A stretch of 64,000 nucleotides of DNA from Geodermatophilus nigrescens (GTDB lineage Bacteria; Actinomycetota; Actinomycetes; Mycobacteriales; Geodermatophilaceae), in the NCBI RefSeq assembly GCF_900129495.1, contig NZ_FQVX01000001.1, positions 930,001-994,000 on the forward strand, written 5' to 3'. Positions 55,018-63,151 of the stretch are shown piece after piece; positions within the stretch are counted from its first letter, which is position 1, and every line of letters starts with the position of its first letter. The position numbers and the translations under genes are program-made. The notes under the pieces were generated by a model. The model worked only from the letters and a program-made list of their open reading frames with translations, was not told the DNA's origin and did not search any database.

Positions 55018-56340
55018 TCAGTGCGGTGCGGGGACCACCCGGGGTGGCGGCGCGACGGTGACGTCGGCCCCCGACCCGATGCCCTCGGTGTCCGGGGTGA
55101 GCGCGGCGACGACGTCCTCCTCGTCCTCGTGGGCGCGCCGGACGGCGGCGTGCAGGAGCCGGAGCTGGCGGTCCAGCGGCTCCTGCCGGTCGGGCGGTGC
55201 GACGCTCCGGAGGTCGGCCAGGGCCGCGCACATCTTGCGGGTGACCTGCGGCTCCGAGGCCCCGGCCAGGCGGATCTCGTCGAAGGCCAGCCGGACGTAG
55301 CCGTCCCAGCTGACGGTGCGCTCGAGCAGGCGCACCACGCCGTCCTCGTCGCGGTGCTCCCCGGGGGGCAGGGGGCGCGTGGCCATCTGGCGCAGGAGGT
55401 CGTGCAGCCGGTGCAGCGCCTGGACCGTCGTCGTGGGGTCGTTGAACGGCTGCGCGATCGACCGCACGGCGATGTCGACGAGCTTGCGGAAGCCGTAGGC
55501 GAGGTCCTCGGTGTGCACGCGCTCGGGGCCGAGCAGGACGTGGCGGGCGACGTCGGCGATCCGGAGCCGGTGGGCCGGGCCCCCGTCCGCGGCCACCGCA
55601 GCCCGCGCGCCCGGGTGCACCCGGAACAGCGGCGCACCCCCGACGACGAAGTCCCCGACGACGGGGACGAGCTCCAGCACGCAGTCGGCCAGCCGGGCGG
55701 CGGTGACCAGCGCCGGGCGGTCGACGCGGACCACGTTGCCGGGCTCCGCCGCGACCACCTCGTCCGGACCGCCGGTGACGACCGGCAGCTCCCCGTGCTC
55801 CCGGACGATGAACTCGCGGCTCCGGTCGCCGACGAGGTCGATCAGCCCCGCGACCCGCAGGCCCTGGCCGGCGTGGTGCACGAACAGGACGAGCACGACG
55901 AGGCTGGCGAACATCAGGACGTAGGACAGCAGCATCGACAGCCCCGGCACCGTGCCGGTGTCGGAACCGCGGATCTCGCGGAGGGTCAGCACCGCGACCA
56001 GGAAGGTGGCGCCGAACAGCCCGATCGCGAGCTGGTTGAACCGGTCGTCGAGCAGCGCCGTCACGATGCGGGGTGAGAACTGGCCCATCGCCAGCTGGAC
56101 CGCGACGAGGGTGACCGTCAGGACGAGGCTGGTCAGCGACACCATGGCGGTGGCGAAGGACGACAGGATCGTCTGGGCGTCCGAAGGCGTCCCGGTGAGG
56201 CTCTGCGGGACCAGCCGGTAGCCCGTCGCCCGGTCGACGGCGAGGGTCGCGACGACGAGGAGGACGCCTGCGGCCAGGCAGAGGACGGGCAGCAGCCACA
56301 GGCTGCTGCGGATGAAGCGCTGGAACCGCAGCCGGCTCAT
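55018..56340 (-). CDS. DUF2254 membrane protein
   Basis: 440 aa. Four N-terminal helices (about 15-35, 62-85, 103-122, 130-152) and a long cytoplasmic domain with DQxxxxL-like and HTEDLAYGFRKLVDIAVRSI motifs, standard for DUF2254. Function unknown. ATG 56340 overlaps the stop of a short upstream ORF (ATGA), which has the only good SD, so translation is probably coupled. Confidence 0.87.
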   Translation of the reverse strand: MSRLRFQRFIRSSLWLLPVLCLAAGVLLVVATLAVDRATGYRLVPQSLTGTPSDAQTILSSFATAMVSLTSLVLTVTLVAVQLAMGQFSPRIVTALLDDRFNQLAIGLFGATFLVAVLTLREIRGSDTGTVPGLSMLLSYVLMFASLVVLVLFVHHAGQGLRVAGLIDLVGDRSREFIVREHGELPVVTGGPDEVVAAEPGNVVRVDRPALVTAARLADCVLELVPVVGDFVVGGAPLFRVHPGARAAVAADGGPAHRLRIADVARHVLLGPERVHTEDLAYGFRKLVDIAVRSIAQPFNDPTTTVQALHRLHDLLRQMATRPLPPGEHRDEDGVVRLLERTVSWDGYVRLAFDEIRLAGASEPQVTRKMCAALADLRSVAPPDRQEPLDRQLRLLHAAVRRAHEDEEDVVAALTPDTEGIGSGADVTVAPPPRVVPAPH

Positions 56341-56393
56341 GCGCGCGACGCCTGCGGCCCCGCCGCCCGGACGGACGACTCGTGCCTGGTCAT
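56337..56393 (-). CDS. 18-aa upstream ORF coupled to DUF2254
   Basis: ATG 56393 follows GGGGAGGAAACC, an excellent SD. The peptide MTRHESSVRAAGPQASRA ends at a TGA that overlaps the DUF2254 ATG (ATGA, 56337-56340). DUF2254 itself has no SD. The ORF is too short for a domain; the role is likely translational coupling. Confidence 0.5.
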   Translation of the reverse strand: MTRHESSVRAAGPQASRA

Positions 56394-56517
56394 GGTTTCC
56401 TCCCCGTGTGGGCGCACGCGCTCGCGCACGCGCCGCGGATCCGCCGACCCCGCCGGGAGGCCGGTCCTCCCAGCGAACCGGGACCGGCGGGGCAGGGCCA
56501 TCGGCCGAACTGCCCAT

Positions 56518-57078
56518 TCACGCCCGGCAGGCCGGGGGGGACGGGGCCACGTAGAGGCCCTCGCGCTCGGCCCGCACCGCGGCGAGGGTCCTCGTGGGCG
56601 CATCGAGCTTCACGAGGACGTGCTCGAGGTGGGCGGCGACGGTGCGCGGGGCCACGACGAGCGCGTGGGCGATCTGCTGGTTGGAACACCCCTCGACCAG
56701 GAACCCGAGCACCTCGAGCTCGCGCGGCGTCAGGCCCCGGAGGTGTGTCACGGGGGAGAGGACGACCGCCCCGAGCGTGCTCGCCGGCGCTTCCGCGGCA
56801 CTGGCCAGCACGGTGACGCGGACGTGCCCGTCCGGGGCGTGGCGGCCGCCGCGCGGCCACAGGAAGGACGCGAACAGCCGGCCCTCGTCGATGCACGTCC
56901 GTGCGACGGTGACGACGGGCGAGCCCTCGGCGAGCAGCGCGTCGCCGCCGAGACCGGGCATCGGCCGGGTGGCCCCCTCGCGGCACAGCACCGCACCGGC
57001 GGACGCCCCCCGTACCACCCGTGCCGCCGCGGCCAGCGAGCGCAACGGGTCGATCCCCTGTGCCAGGACACCGGTCAC
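56518..57078 (-). CDS. LuxR-HTH half of a split GAF-LuxR regulator
   Basis: 186 aa from GTG 57078 (TGA of the upstream half overlaps, GTGA). HTH near 118-165: LTPRELEVLGFLVEGCSNQQ then APRTVAAHLEHVLVKLDAPT. Its N-terminal VTGVLAQGID continues exactly where the upstream ORF stops, as judged by alignment with the paralogue at 63152. It therefore looks like the 3' part of a gene split by a one-base deletion, though a coupled two-gene product remains possible. Confidence 0.75.
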   Translation of the reverse strand: MTGVLAQGIDPLRSLAAAARVVRGASAGAVLCREGATRPMPGLGGDALLAEGSPVVTVARTCIDEGRLFASFLWPRGGRHAPDGHVRVTVLASAAEAPASTLGAVVLSPVTHLRGLTPRELEVLGFLVEGCSNQQIAHALVVAPRTVAAHLEHVLVKLDAPTRTLAAVRAEREGLYVAPSPPACRA

Positions 57079-57530
57079 TGGCGCAACAGCCCCCGCCCGA
57101 CCGGGGAGGGCGGCTCGCCGCTGCCGTACAGGAGCGCGAGGGACCCGACGTGGCGCCCGCCCCGGTCGTACAGCGCGACGGCCGGGGCCTCGTTGAGGCC
57201 GGCGGGTATCAGGCAGTCGGCCCACGTCGGCAGGTCCGCGGCCGGGTAGGGCAGGTCGGACACGCTCAGTGGAGGGCGGGCGCGGTCGGTCCCCGTCACC
57301 TCGATGTCGCGCGCCATCCCGGGACCGCTGAGGTACTCGAGGGTGCGGTGGTCGGTGTCCGTGCTGGCCGCGCACGTGTAGCTGCTGCCCATCGGCTCGG
57401 CGAGGGCCATCCACGCGGCGTCGAACGGGACGCGGCGGCGGAGTGTCCGGAGCATCTCCTGCGAGCGCTGGGGCAGAAGCCTGGTCGAGGCGGCGATCTC
57501 GGCCAGGTCGAGGCCCGCGGTCCTGGTCAT
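57075..57530 (-). CDS. GAF-domain half of a split GAF-LuxR regulator
   Basis: 151 aa from ATG 57530 (GGGAG SD). Contains RRRVPFDAAWMALAEPMG, PTWADCLIPAGLNEAP and LYDRGGRHVGSLALLYGSGE, a GAF-like sensor. It ends abruptly in GRGLLRQ followed by TGA. The full-length paralogue at 63152 continues this segment in one frame (DRRLVAAVTRVIADDL), where the split copy switches frame. Confidence 0.75.
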   Translation of the reverse strand: MTRTAGLDLAEIAASTRLLPQRSQEMLRTLRRRVPFDAAWMALAEPMGSSYTCAASTDTDHRTLEYLSGPGMARDIEVTGTDRARPPLSVSDLPYPAADLPTWADCLIPAGLNEAPAVALYDRGGRHVGSLALLYGSGEPPSPVGRGLLRQ

Positions 57531-57678
57531 GTGCGCTCCCGGGATCAGGGCCTCGGCACGGATCGCTGGCTGTTCAACGGTGCCTCCACCTGACTCCCGT
57601 GGGCCCGGATACCGCTGAGCGGGACGCGCTAGTCCCGTTGGCGATGACGAAAGAGCCGCACTGGTCCGAGGTAACGGC

Positions 57679-58470
57679 TCACGGAGCCGCCGGCAGCCAC
57701 CGCGGTCGCGGGCGTCCCCCGGTCCGACCTGCCGCCCGGCTCCGCCGGGTCCGCGCGTCCGGGCCGTTCAGGGTGCGCTGGACGGCAGCGGCCAGGCCGA
57801 CGCCCATCAGGGCCGCGGCCGACGGCTTCGGCGACCACCGCAGCGCGCCGACGGCCCAGCCGACGGGCGCCTCGGGCTGCGGATCGGACGCACGACGCGG
57901 CGCCGCCCGCGCCGGCTCGGGTGCCGTCGCCGCGAAGGCGTCGAGCATCCCGCGGACGAAGGCGGCCATGTCCTGGGGTCCCCTGCTGGTGGTGAGGTTC
58001 CCGTCCCGGACGAGGTCCTGGTCGAGCCAGGTGGCACCGGCGTACACCAGGTCGTCGCGGATGCCGGGCCAGGAGGTGAGGGTCCGTCCGTCCAGGAGCC
58101 CCGCCGACGCGAGCACCCACGGTCCGTGGCAGAGGGTGGCGATGGGCTTGCCGCTCGCGGCGAAGGCGCGGACGAACTCCCGTGCCGCGGCGGACTGCCG
58201 GAGCAGGTCGGGGTTGATGAACCCGCCGGGCAGCAGCAGGCCGTCGTAGTCGCCGGGATCGGCTTGCTCGACCGTCCTGTCCACGCGGACCCGGCTGGCG
58301 GGCACGTGCAGGTTGACCCCGCGGATCCGGCCGCGCCGCAGGGACACGACGTGCACCTCGGCGCCGGCCGCCTGCAGGGTCCGCAGCGGGACGACCAGTT
58401 CGACCTTCTCGAAGCCGTCGGCCGCCAGGGCGGCGATCGTGCGGCCCTCGAGCCTGCGTCTGATGGGCAT
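57679..58470 (-). CDS. DJ-1/PfpI family protein with C-terminal extension
   Basis: 263 aa. DJ-1/PfpI domain residues 1-185: early Glu (FEKVELVVPL), nucleophile Cys in ATLCHGPWVLASAG, and LLLPGGFINPDLLR. Similar to general stress protein/glyoxalase-type PfpI proteins. About 75 extra C-terminal residues carry a hydrophobic helix (SAAALMGVGLAAAVQ) and a basic tail, which is unusual. ATG 58470 follows GAGGGGAC. Faces the alcohol dehydrogenase operon. Confidence 0.88.
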   Translation of the reverse strand: MPIRRRLEGRTIAALAADGFEKVELVVPLRTLQAAGAEVHVVSLRRGRIRGVNLHVPASRVRVDRTVEQADPGDYDGLLLPGGFINPDLLRQSAAAREFVRAFAASGKPIATLCHGPWVLASAGLLDGRTLTSWPGIRDDLVYAGATWLDQDLVRDGNLTTSRGPQDMAAFVRGMLDAFAATAPEPARAAPRRASDPQPEAPVGWAVGALRWSPKPSAAALMGVGLAAAVQRTLNGPDARTRRSRAAGRTGGRPRPRWLPAAP

Positions 58471-58950
58471 GGCGTCCCCTCGGTGGTGGGGAGATGACGG
58501 AGGTCCCCTCGCGGCGGGAGCCCCGACCGGGGCGCCGCGGGGTGCTCCCACCTGGCCGGCTGCTCGGCGGTGGGCCAGTACCCCCGCCCGGCAGCCGGAC
58601 ACGTCCCCGGGCTCCGGGCGGCCGCCCGGGGACGGAGATGGGCAGTCCTGCCGACGGCGCCCGGGCCCCGGTCCGCTCATCCTGGAGGAGCGGCCGCCCG
58701 AGGGGGACGGGTGTGCCCGCGACCCTCCGCACCTGCACGCCATGGCGGTGGGGACGTCCGCGCCCGTCGGCGCAGGACGTCGGGCATCGGTAGATCTGCC
58801 GATCTTTCGGCGGATCCCCCCGTGCGGCCCCGCCTGGGGTGGCCCCGGTGCGACGCCCGACGCAGAGTCGAGGGGCCGGCGAGCACAGCCGGTCACCGGC
58901 GCCCCGTGGCGCTGTCCCGAGCCGGGGCCCGTGCCCCAGGAGGGGATCCC
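58471..58950. other. 480-bp divergent intergenic region
   Basis: It separates the DJ-1 gene (-) from the alcohol dehydrogenase (+). Frames across it look non-coding. It holds the 18-bp palindrome at 58786 and an AT-richer patch (GATCTTTCGG) just after it; the dehydrogenase SD AGGAGGGG is at 58938. Confidence 0.6.
58786..58803. promoter_or_regulatory. 18-bp palindrome upstream of the alcohol dehydrogenase
   Basis: ATCGGTAGATCTGCCGAT is palindromic at all but one base pair. It lies 147 bp before the dehydrogenase start. A close copy is at 61901, upstream of lysR. Confidence 0.6.
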
Positions 58951-60099
58951 ATGCGAGCGATGGTCTACCGAGGTCCGTACAAGGTCAGGACCGAGGAGAA
59001 GGAACGGCCGGCGATCGAGCACCCCAACGACGCGATCGTCCGGGTCACCCTGGCCGCCATCTGCGGCTCCGACCTGCACCTCTACCACGGCATGATGCCG
59101 GACACCCGGATCGGTCACACGTTCGGCCACGAGATCATCGGCGTGGTGGACGAGGTGGGCTCGTCCGTGCAGAACCTGCAGGTCGGGGACCGGGTGATGA
59201 TCCCGTTCAACATCTTCTGCGGCACCTGCTGGTACTGCGCCCGTGGGCTGTACTCCAACTGCCACAACGTCAACCCGAACGCCACCGCCGTCGGTGGCAT
59301 CTACGGCTACTCGCACACGACCGGGGGCTACGACGGCGGCCAGGCGGAGTACGTGCGGGTGCCGTTCGCCGACGTCGGCCCCTCGAGGATCCCGGACTGG
59401 ATGGCCGACGAGGACGCGGTCCTGCTGACCGACGCGACGGCGACCGGGTACTTCGGGGCGCAGCTCGGCGACATCGTGCAGGGCGACGTCGTCGTCGTCT
59501 TCGGCGCCGGGCCCGTCGGGCTGGTGGCGGCGAAGTCGGCCTGGCTCATGGGGGCCGGCCGGGTCATCGTCATCGACCACCTGGACCACCGGCTGGAGAA
59601 GGCGCGCAGCTTCGCCCACGCCGAGACCTACAACTTCACCGAGTACGGCGACATCGTCCTGGAGATGAAGAAGACCACCGACTGGCTCGGCGCCGACGTC
59701 GCCATCGACTGCGTGGGCGCGGAGGCGGACGGCAACTTCCTCCAGCACGTCACCTCGTCCAAGCTCAAGCTGCAGGGCGGCTCCCCGGTCGCGCTGAACT
59801 GGGCGATCGACTCCGTCCGCAAGGGCGCGACCATCTCGGTGATGGGCGCGTACGGCCCGCTGTTCAGCGCCGTCAAGTTCGGCGACGCGATGAACAAGGG
59901 GCTGACGATCCACACGAACCAGGCCCCGGTGAAGCGGCAGTGGCCCCGGCTGTTCGAGCACGTGCGCAACGGCTACCTCAAGCCCAGCGAGCTGGTCACC
60001 CACCGGATACCGCTGGAGCACATCGCCGAGGGCTACCACATCTTCTCGGCCAAGCTCGACGGCTGCATCAAGCCCCTCGTCGTCCCGTCCGCGGCGTGA
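58951..60099 (+). CDS. Zinc-dependent alcohol/formaldehyde dehydrogenase-like enzyme
   Basis: 382 aa medium-chain dehydrogenase. Catalytic zinc: Cys in CGSDLHLYHG, GHE in FGHEIIG; structural zinc cysteines in IFCGTCWYCARGLYSNC. NAD fold is VVVFGAGPVGLVAAKSAWLM then VIVIDHLDHRLEKA. The layout (IPDWMADEDAVLLTDATATG) is that of the glutathione-independent formaldehyde dehydrogenase group. SD AGGAGGGG before ATG 58951. Followed 16 bp later by a conserved unknown gene. Confidence 0.9.
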   Translation: MRAMVYRGPYKVRTEEKERPAIEHPNDAIVRVTLAAICGSDLHLYHGMMPDTRIGHTFGHEIIGVVDEVGSSVQNLQVGDRVMIPFNIFCGTCWYCARGLYSNCHNVNPNATAVGGIYGYSHTTGGYDGGQAEYVRVPFADVGPSRIPDWMADEDAVLLTDATATGYFGAQLGDIVQGDVVVVFGAGPVGLVAAKSAWLMGAGRVIVIDHLDHRLEKARSFAHAETYNFTEYGDIVLEMKKTTDWLGADVAIDCVGAEADGNFLQHVTSSKLKLQGGSPVALNWAIDSVRKGATISVMGAYGPLFSAVKFGDAMNKGLTIHTNQAPVKRQWPRLFEHVRNGYLKPSELVTHRIPLEHIAEGYHIFSAKLDGCIKPLVVPSAA

Positions 60100-60115
60100 G
60101 CGACAGGAGACCCCG

Positions 60116-60718
60116 ATGACCTACACACCGCACAAACCCCCGCTCGCGGAGTCGCCCGAGCAACTCCGCGCGCGCATCCCGGGCTGGGGCGTCGACCTCG
60201 ACCCGAAGGACCGGCCGTCGGTGCCGAAGCTGCAGTTCCAGGAGGACTTCACCGGCGCGCACTGGGAGTTCCCGGAGCGGCAGCCGGAGAGGTACCCGCG
60301 GGAACGGTCGCCGGAGCACGGGATGCTCACCCCGGTCTTCGGCACCGCCCAGCCGCCCTCGGGCGTCTCCGGCGCCATCAGGCGCTACGCCTACCGCTAC
60401 AGCGAGGGCCGCACGGCGCACTGGCTGCTGCTCGTCCTCGGCGACCGCGTGGACGCCTGGGAGCACCACCTGAAGTCGCTGCTGACACTCCACCCGGACA
60501 ACCCGGTCACCGAGACCGGGGTGAAGGCCGAGTTCACGCACCACGGCCTCAGGTCGCGGGTCGGGCAGCACCGGACCGACCTCAAGCACCAGGTCCTCGA
60601 CCCGGTGATCGTCGGCGGCCCGTGGATCGCCGCGGCCGGGGCGGCGTACGCCGGTGCCCGGAGGGTGTCGAGGTCCCTGGCGCGGGCCGGGTCCGACGGG
60701 CACCGGCCGGTGCACTGA
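60116..60718 (+). CDS. Conserved protein of unknown function, paired with the dehydrogenase
   Basis: 200 aa. The start (HKPPLAESPEQLRARIPGWG, then VDLDPKDRPSVPKLQFQEDF) and the middle (SGAIRRYAYRYSEGRTAHW, then LLLVLGDRVDAWEHHLKSLL) look like a conserved protein I recall from rhizobial and actinobacterial dehydrogenase clusters. One C-terminal helix (VIVGGPWIAAAGAAYAGA) may anchor it to the membrane. No catalytic motif seen. SD AGGAGA before ATG 60116. Confidence 0.72.
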   Translation: MTYTPHKPPLAESPEQLRARIPGWGVDLDPKDRPSVPKLQFQEDFTGAHWEFPERQPERYPRERSPEHGMLTPVFGTAQPPSGVSGAIRRYAYRYSEGRTAHWLLLVLGDRVDAWEHHLKSLLTLHPDNPVTETGVKAEFTHHGLRSRVGQHRTDLKHQVLDPVIVGGPWIAAAGAAYAGARRVSRSLARAGSDGHRPVH

Positions 60719-60883
60719 GCCGGTGACGGCCCGGGACCGGCCCGCGGGCACGGAGGAGGCCGGGCCGGGAGCGCCGTGCCGGGCCACCGCGACGCAGCGG
60801 TCGGCCCCCGCCGGGGCCCAGGCGATCCCACCGGGACCGCCTGGGCGCCGGGCCACGACGACCCCGCCCACGGAGGAGCCCGC

Positions 60884-61732
60884 ATGACCGCGTCCACGGT
60901 GCGCGCCGTGACCCTGCCCGACGGCACCAGCGCCCCGGCCCTCGGCCTGGGCACCTGGTACCTGGGCGAGGACCCCGGCAGGACCGACGACCAGCTGGAC
61001 GCCCTCCGCACGGGCATCGACCTCGGCCTGACGCTGCTCGACACCGCCGAGATGTACGGCGACGGCGCCGCCGAGGAGCTCACCGGCCGGGCGATCGCCG
61101 GCCGGCGGGACGACGTCTTCCTGGTCAGCAAGGTGCTGCCGCACCACGCCACGCGCCAGGGCACGGTGGACGCCTGCGAGCGGAGCCTGCGTCGGCTGCG
61201 CACCGACCACCTCGACCTCTACCTGCTGCACTGGCGCAGCCGGGTCCCGGTCGAGGAGACCGTGGCCGCCTTCGAGTCGCTGGTCTCCCGCGGGCTCGTC
61301 CGCTCCTGGGGCGTGAGCAACCTCGATGTCCCCGACCTCGACCGACTGGTGGGGCTCCCCGGCGGGAACCGGGTCCAGACCGACCAGGTGCTCTACAACC
61401 TCGCCCGGCGCGGCCCCGAGTACGACCTCGTCCCCTGGTGCCGCAGCAGGCGCATGCCCCTGATGGCGTACTCACCCGTGGACCACGGCGAACTGCTCCG
61501 GCACCAGGCCGTCCGCGGTCTGGCCGCGGAGAAGGGGGTCACCCCCGCCCAACTGGCCATCGCGTGGGTGCTGCGGCTACCCGACGTGTTCACCGTCGCC
61601 AAGGCCTCGACCCGCGCGCACGTCGTCGAGAACCGCGCGGCGCTGGAGATCGACCTCAGCCAGGCGGAGCTGGACCAGCTCGACCGGAGCTTCCCCCCGC
61701 CGACCGGCAAGGTCCCGCTCGACGTCCTGTAG
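60884..61732 (+). CDS. Aldo/keto reductase
   Basis: 282 aa TIM-barrel AKR. Catalytic tetrad Asp in TLLDTAEMYGDGAAE (D and Y), Lys in VFLVSKVLPHHA and His in YLLHWRSRVP. The cofactor region has VAKASTRAHVVENRAA. It probably reduces an aldehyde or ketone with NADPH. SD GGAGGAG before ATG 60884. Third gene of the dehydrogenase group; a terminator follows. Confidence 0.92.
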   Translation: MTASTVRAVTLPDGTSAPALGLGTWYLGEDPGRTDDQLDALRTGIDLGLTLLDTAEMYGDGAAEELTGRAIAGRRDDVFLVSKVLPHHATRQGTVDACERSLRRLRTDHLDLYLLHWRSRVPVEETVAAFESLVSRGLVRSWGVSNLDVPDLDRLVGLPGGNRVQTDQVLYNLARRGPEYDLVPWCRSRRMPLMAYSPVDHGELLRHQAVRGLAAEKGVTPAQLAIAWVLRLPDVFTVAKASTRAHVVENRAALEIDLSQAELDQLDRSFPPPTGKVPLDVL

Positions 61733-61778
61733 GACCGGCCGGCGAGCCGGCCGCGAGGAGCTGTCCCGGGGGCCGCGG

Positions 61779-61817
61779 CACGGCGGCCCCGCAGCCGGTG
61801 GTCGCGGGGCCGCCGTG
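61779..61817 (+). terminator. Terminator after the aldo/keto reductase
   Basis: Perfect 14-bp stem (61779-61792 with 61804-61817), 11-nt loop. Confidence 0.75.
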
Positions 61818-62117
61818 CTCAGACGATCCCTCGTCGTGGGGCTCGACGTGTCGGACGCCGACCGGTGCCCCCGACCTGGGGGACACCGCCGGGGGAGGAC
61901 ATCGGCAGACCTGCCGGTGTCCGCGCGCCGTCCGGGTACCGGTGCGGGAGCCGGGTGGGCCACCAGCGGCGCCGACGCGACGCCGGGCCGCCGTCCCCGG
62001 GAGGACCACCGTGCGAGTCGAGGACCTGCCGGGTGACGCCGCGGTGCACGGGCCCCGGCCGAGGCGGAGGTGGGCCGCGCGGCCCGTGGACGGCACGCGC
62101 CCGCAGTAAGATCCACC
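61818..62117. promoter_or_regulatory. 300-bp lysR upstream region with palindrome at 61901-61918
   Basis: No gene seen. ATCGGCAGACCTGCCGGT (61901-61918) matches 15 of 18 bases of the palindrome at 58786, and here the symmetry extends outward to GGAC...GTCC. It lies 199 bp before the lysR start, possibly marking a LysR binding site. Confidence 0.55.
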
Positions 62118-63077
62118 ATGGAGTTGCGCCAGTTGCGCTACTTCCTGGCGGTGGCCGAGGAAGGCCGCTTCAGCCGGGCGGCGCAGCGACTCCACATCGC
62201 TGCTCCGTCGCTCTCGCAGCAGATCCGCGCGCTGGAACGGGAGCTCCGGGTCCCGCTGTTCGAGCGCACCCCGGAAGCGGCCCGGCTGACCGTCGCCGGC
62301 GTCGTCCTGGCCGAGCGGGCCCGGATCGTCCTGGCGGAGGTGGACCGGGCGCTGGCGGACGTGCGCGCCGCCGGAGCGGACTCCCGCGAGCGACTGACCC
62401 TGCGGGTGGCCACCATGGCCGACCTCGTCCTCGGCGGCCCGCTGCGGCACGCCGCGCTGGCGATCGACGGGATCGAGGTGTCGGTGAGCTCCGGCCGGGG
62501 GGACGACGCCGTCGAGGCCGTCCGCCAGGGCAGGGCCGACGCGGCGGTCGTCTGGAGCCGGTCCTACCCGCAGCGCGACCTCGCCGGCGTGGTCCTGGGG
62601 CAGGTCGTCCTCGGCGTCGTGCTGCCGCTCGGGCACGCGTTGAGCGGCGCGGTCACGGTGCCGGTGGCCGCGCTCGCCGACGAGGTGCTGGTGATGTTCC
62701 CGCGGGAGCCGTTCGCCGGGACGTGGGACCGCGCCGTGGACCACGTGTTCCCCGCCGGCGCCGCGCACGACCACGTCGTCATCGAACCCGACCTGCTGAA
62801 CGCGCCGGAGGCGGTGCTGCGCGCGGTCGGAGCCGGCACCGGCATCGCCGTGAGCATCCTCGGGCTCGTCGACCACCTGGGGGTCGAGGGGATCACGGTG
62901 CGGCCCCTCGTCCCAGCGCTGACGTGGGACCTGGAGGCGGTGTGGCGGGCACCGGCCAGCCCTGCCGTCCGCAAGCTGGTCGACTTCCTCGTCGAGTCGT
63001 CCCAGGATCCGGAGACGCTCGTCGAGCCGGTCCGCAGTCCCGGCGACGGCCGGCGGGACGCCACCGTCACGGCCTGA
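62118..63077 (+). CDS. LysR family transcriptional regulator
   Basis: 319 aa. N-terminal winged HTH is MELRQLRYFLAVAEEGRFSR then AAQRLHIAAPSLSQQIRALE, with linker helix and effector domain (from 90; ADAAVVWSRSYPQRDLAGVV, HALSGAVTVPVAALADEVLV). Same direction as the aldo/keto reductase operon but after its terminator. The shared palindrome suggests it regulates the dehydrogenase operon and itself. Co-inducer unknown. Confidence 0.9.
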   Translation: MELRQLRYFLAVAEEGRFSRAAQRLHIAAPSLSQQIRALERELRVPLFERTPEAARLTVAGVVLAERARIVLAEVDRALADVRAAGADSRERLTLRVATMADLVLGGPLRHAALAIDGIEVSVSSGRGDDAVEAVRQGRADAAVVWSRSYPQRDLAGVVLGQVVLGVVLPLGHALSGAVTVPVAALADEVLVMFPREPFAGTWDRAVDHVFPAGAAHDHVVIEPDLLNAPEAVLRAVGAGTGIAVSILGLVDHLGVEGITVRPLVPALTWDLEAVWRAPASPAVRKLVDFLVESSQDPETLVEPVRSPGDGRRDATVTA

Positions 63078-63151
63078 GGAGCACGTCCTCACCCCGGGTC
63101 CGGCCCGCGCCGTCGGCGGGGCGACCGGTCCCCGGCCGGCGCCGGAGCGGC

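Noticed and set aside
58560-58610. SigB-like promoter (GGGTAC on the minus strand) for the DJ-1 gene
   Set aside because: The -35 half (GTTT) is missing at the right distance, so the match is by chance in GC-rich sequence.
61819-62049. Small ORFs in the lysR upstream region
   Set aside because: No SD, no codon bias difference from shadow frames, and the stretch holds the palindrome and terminator expected of a regulatory region.
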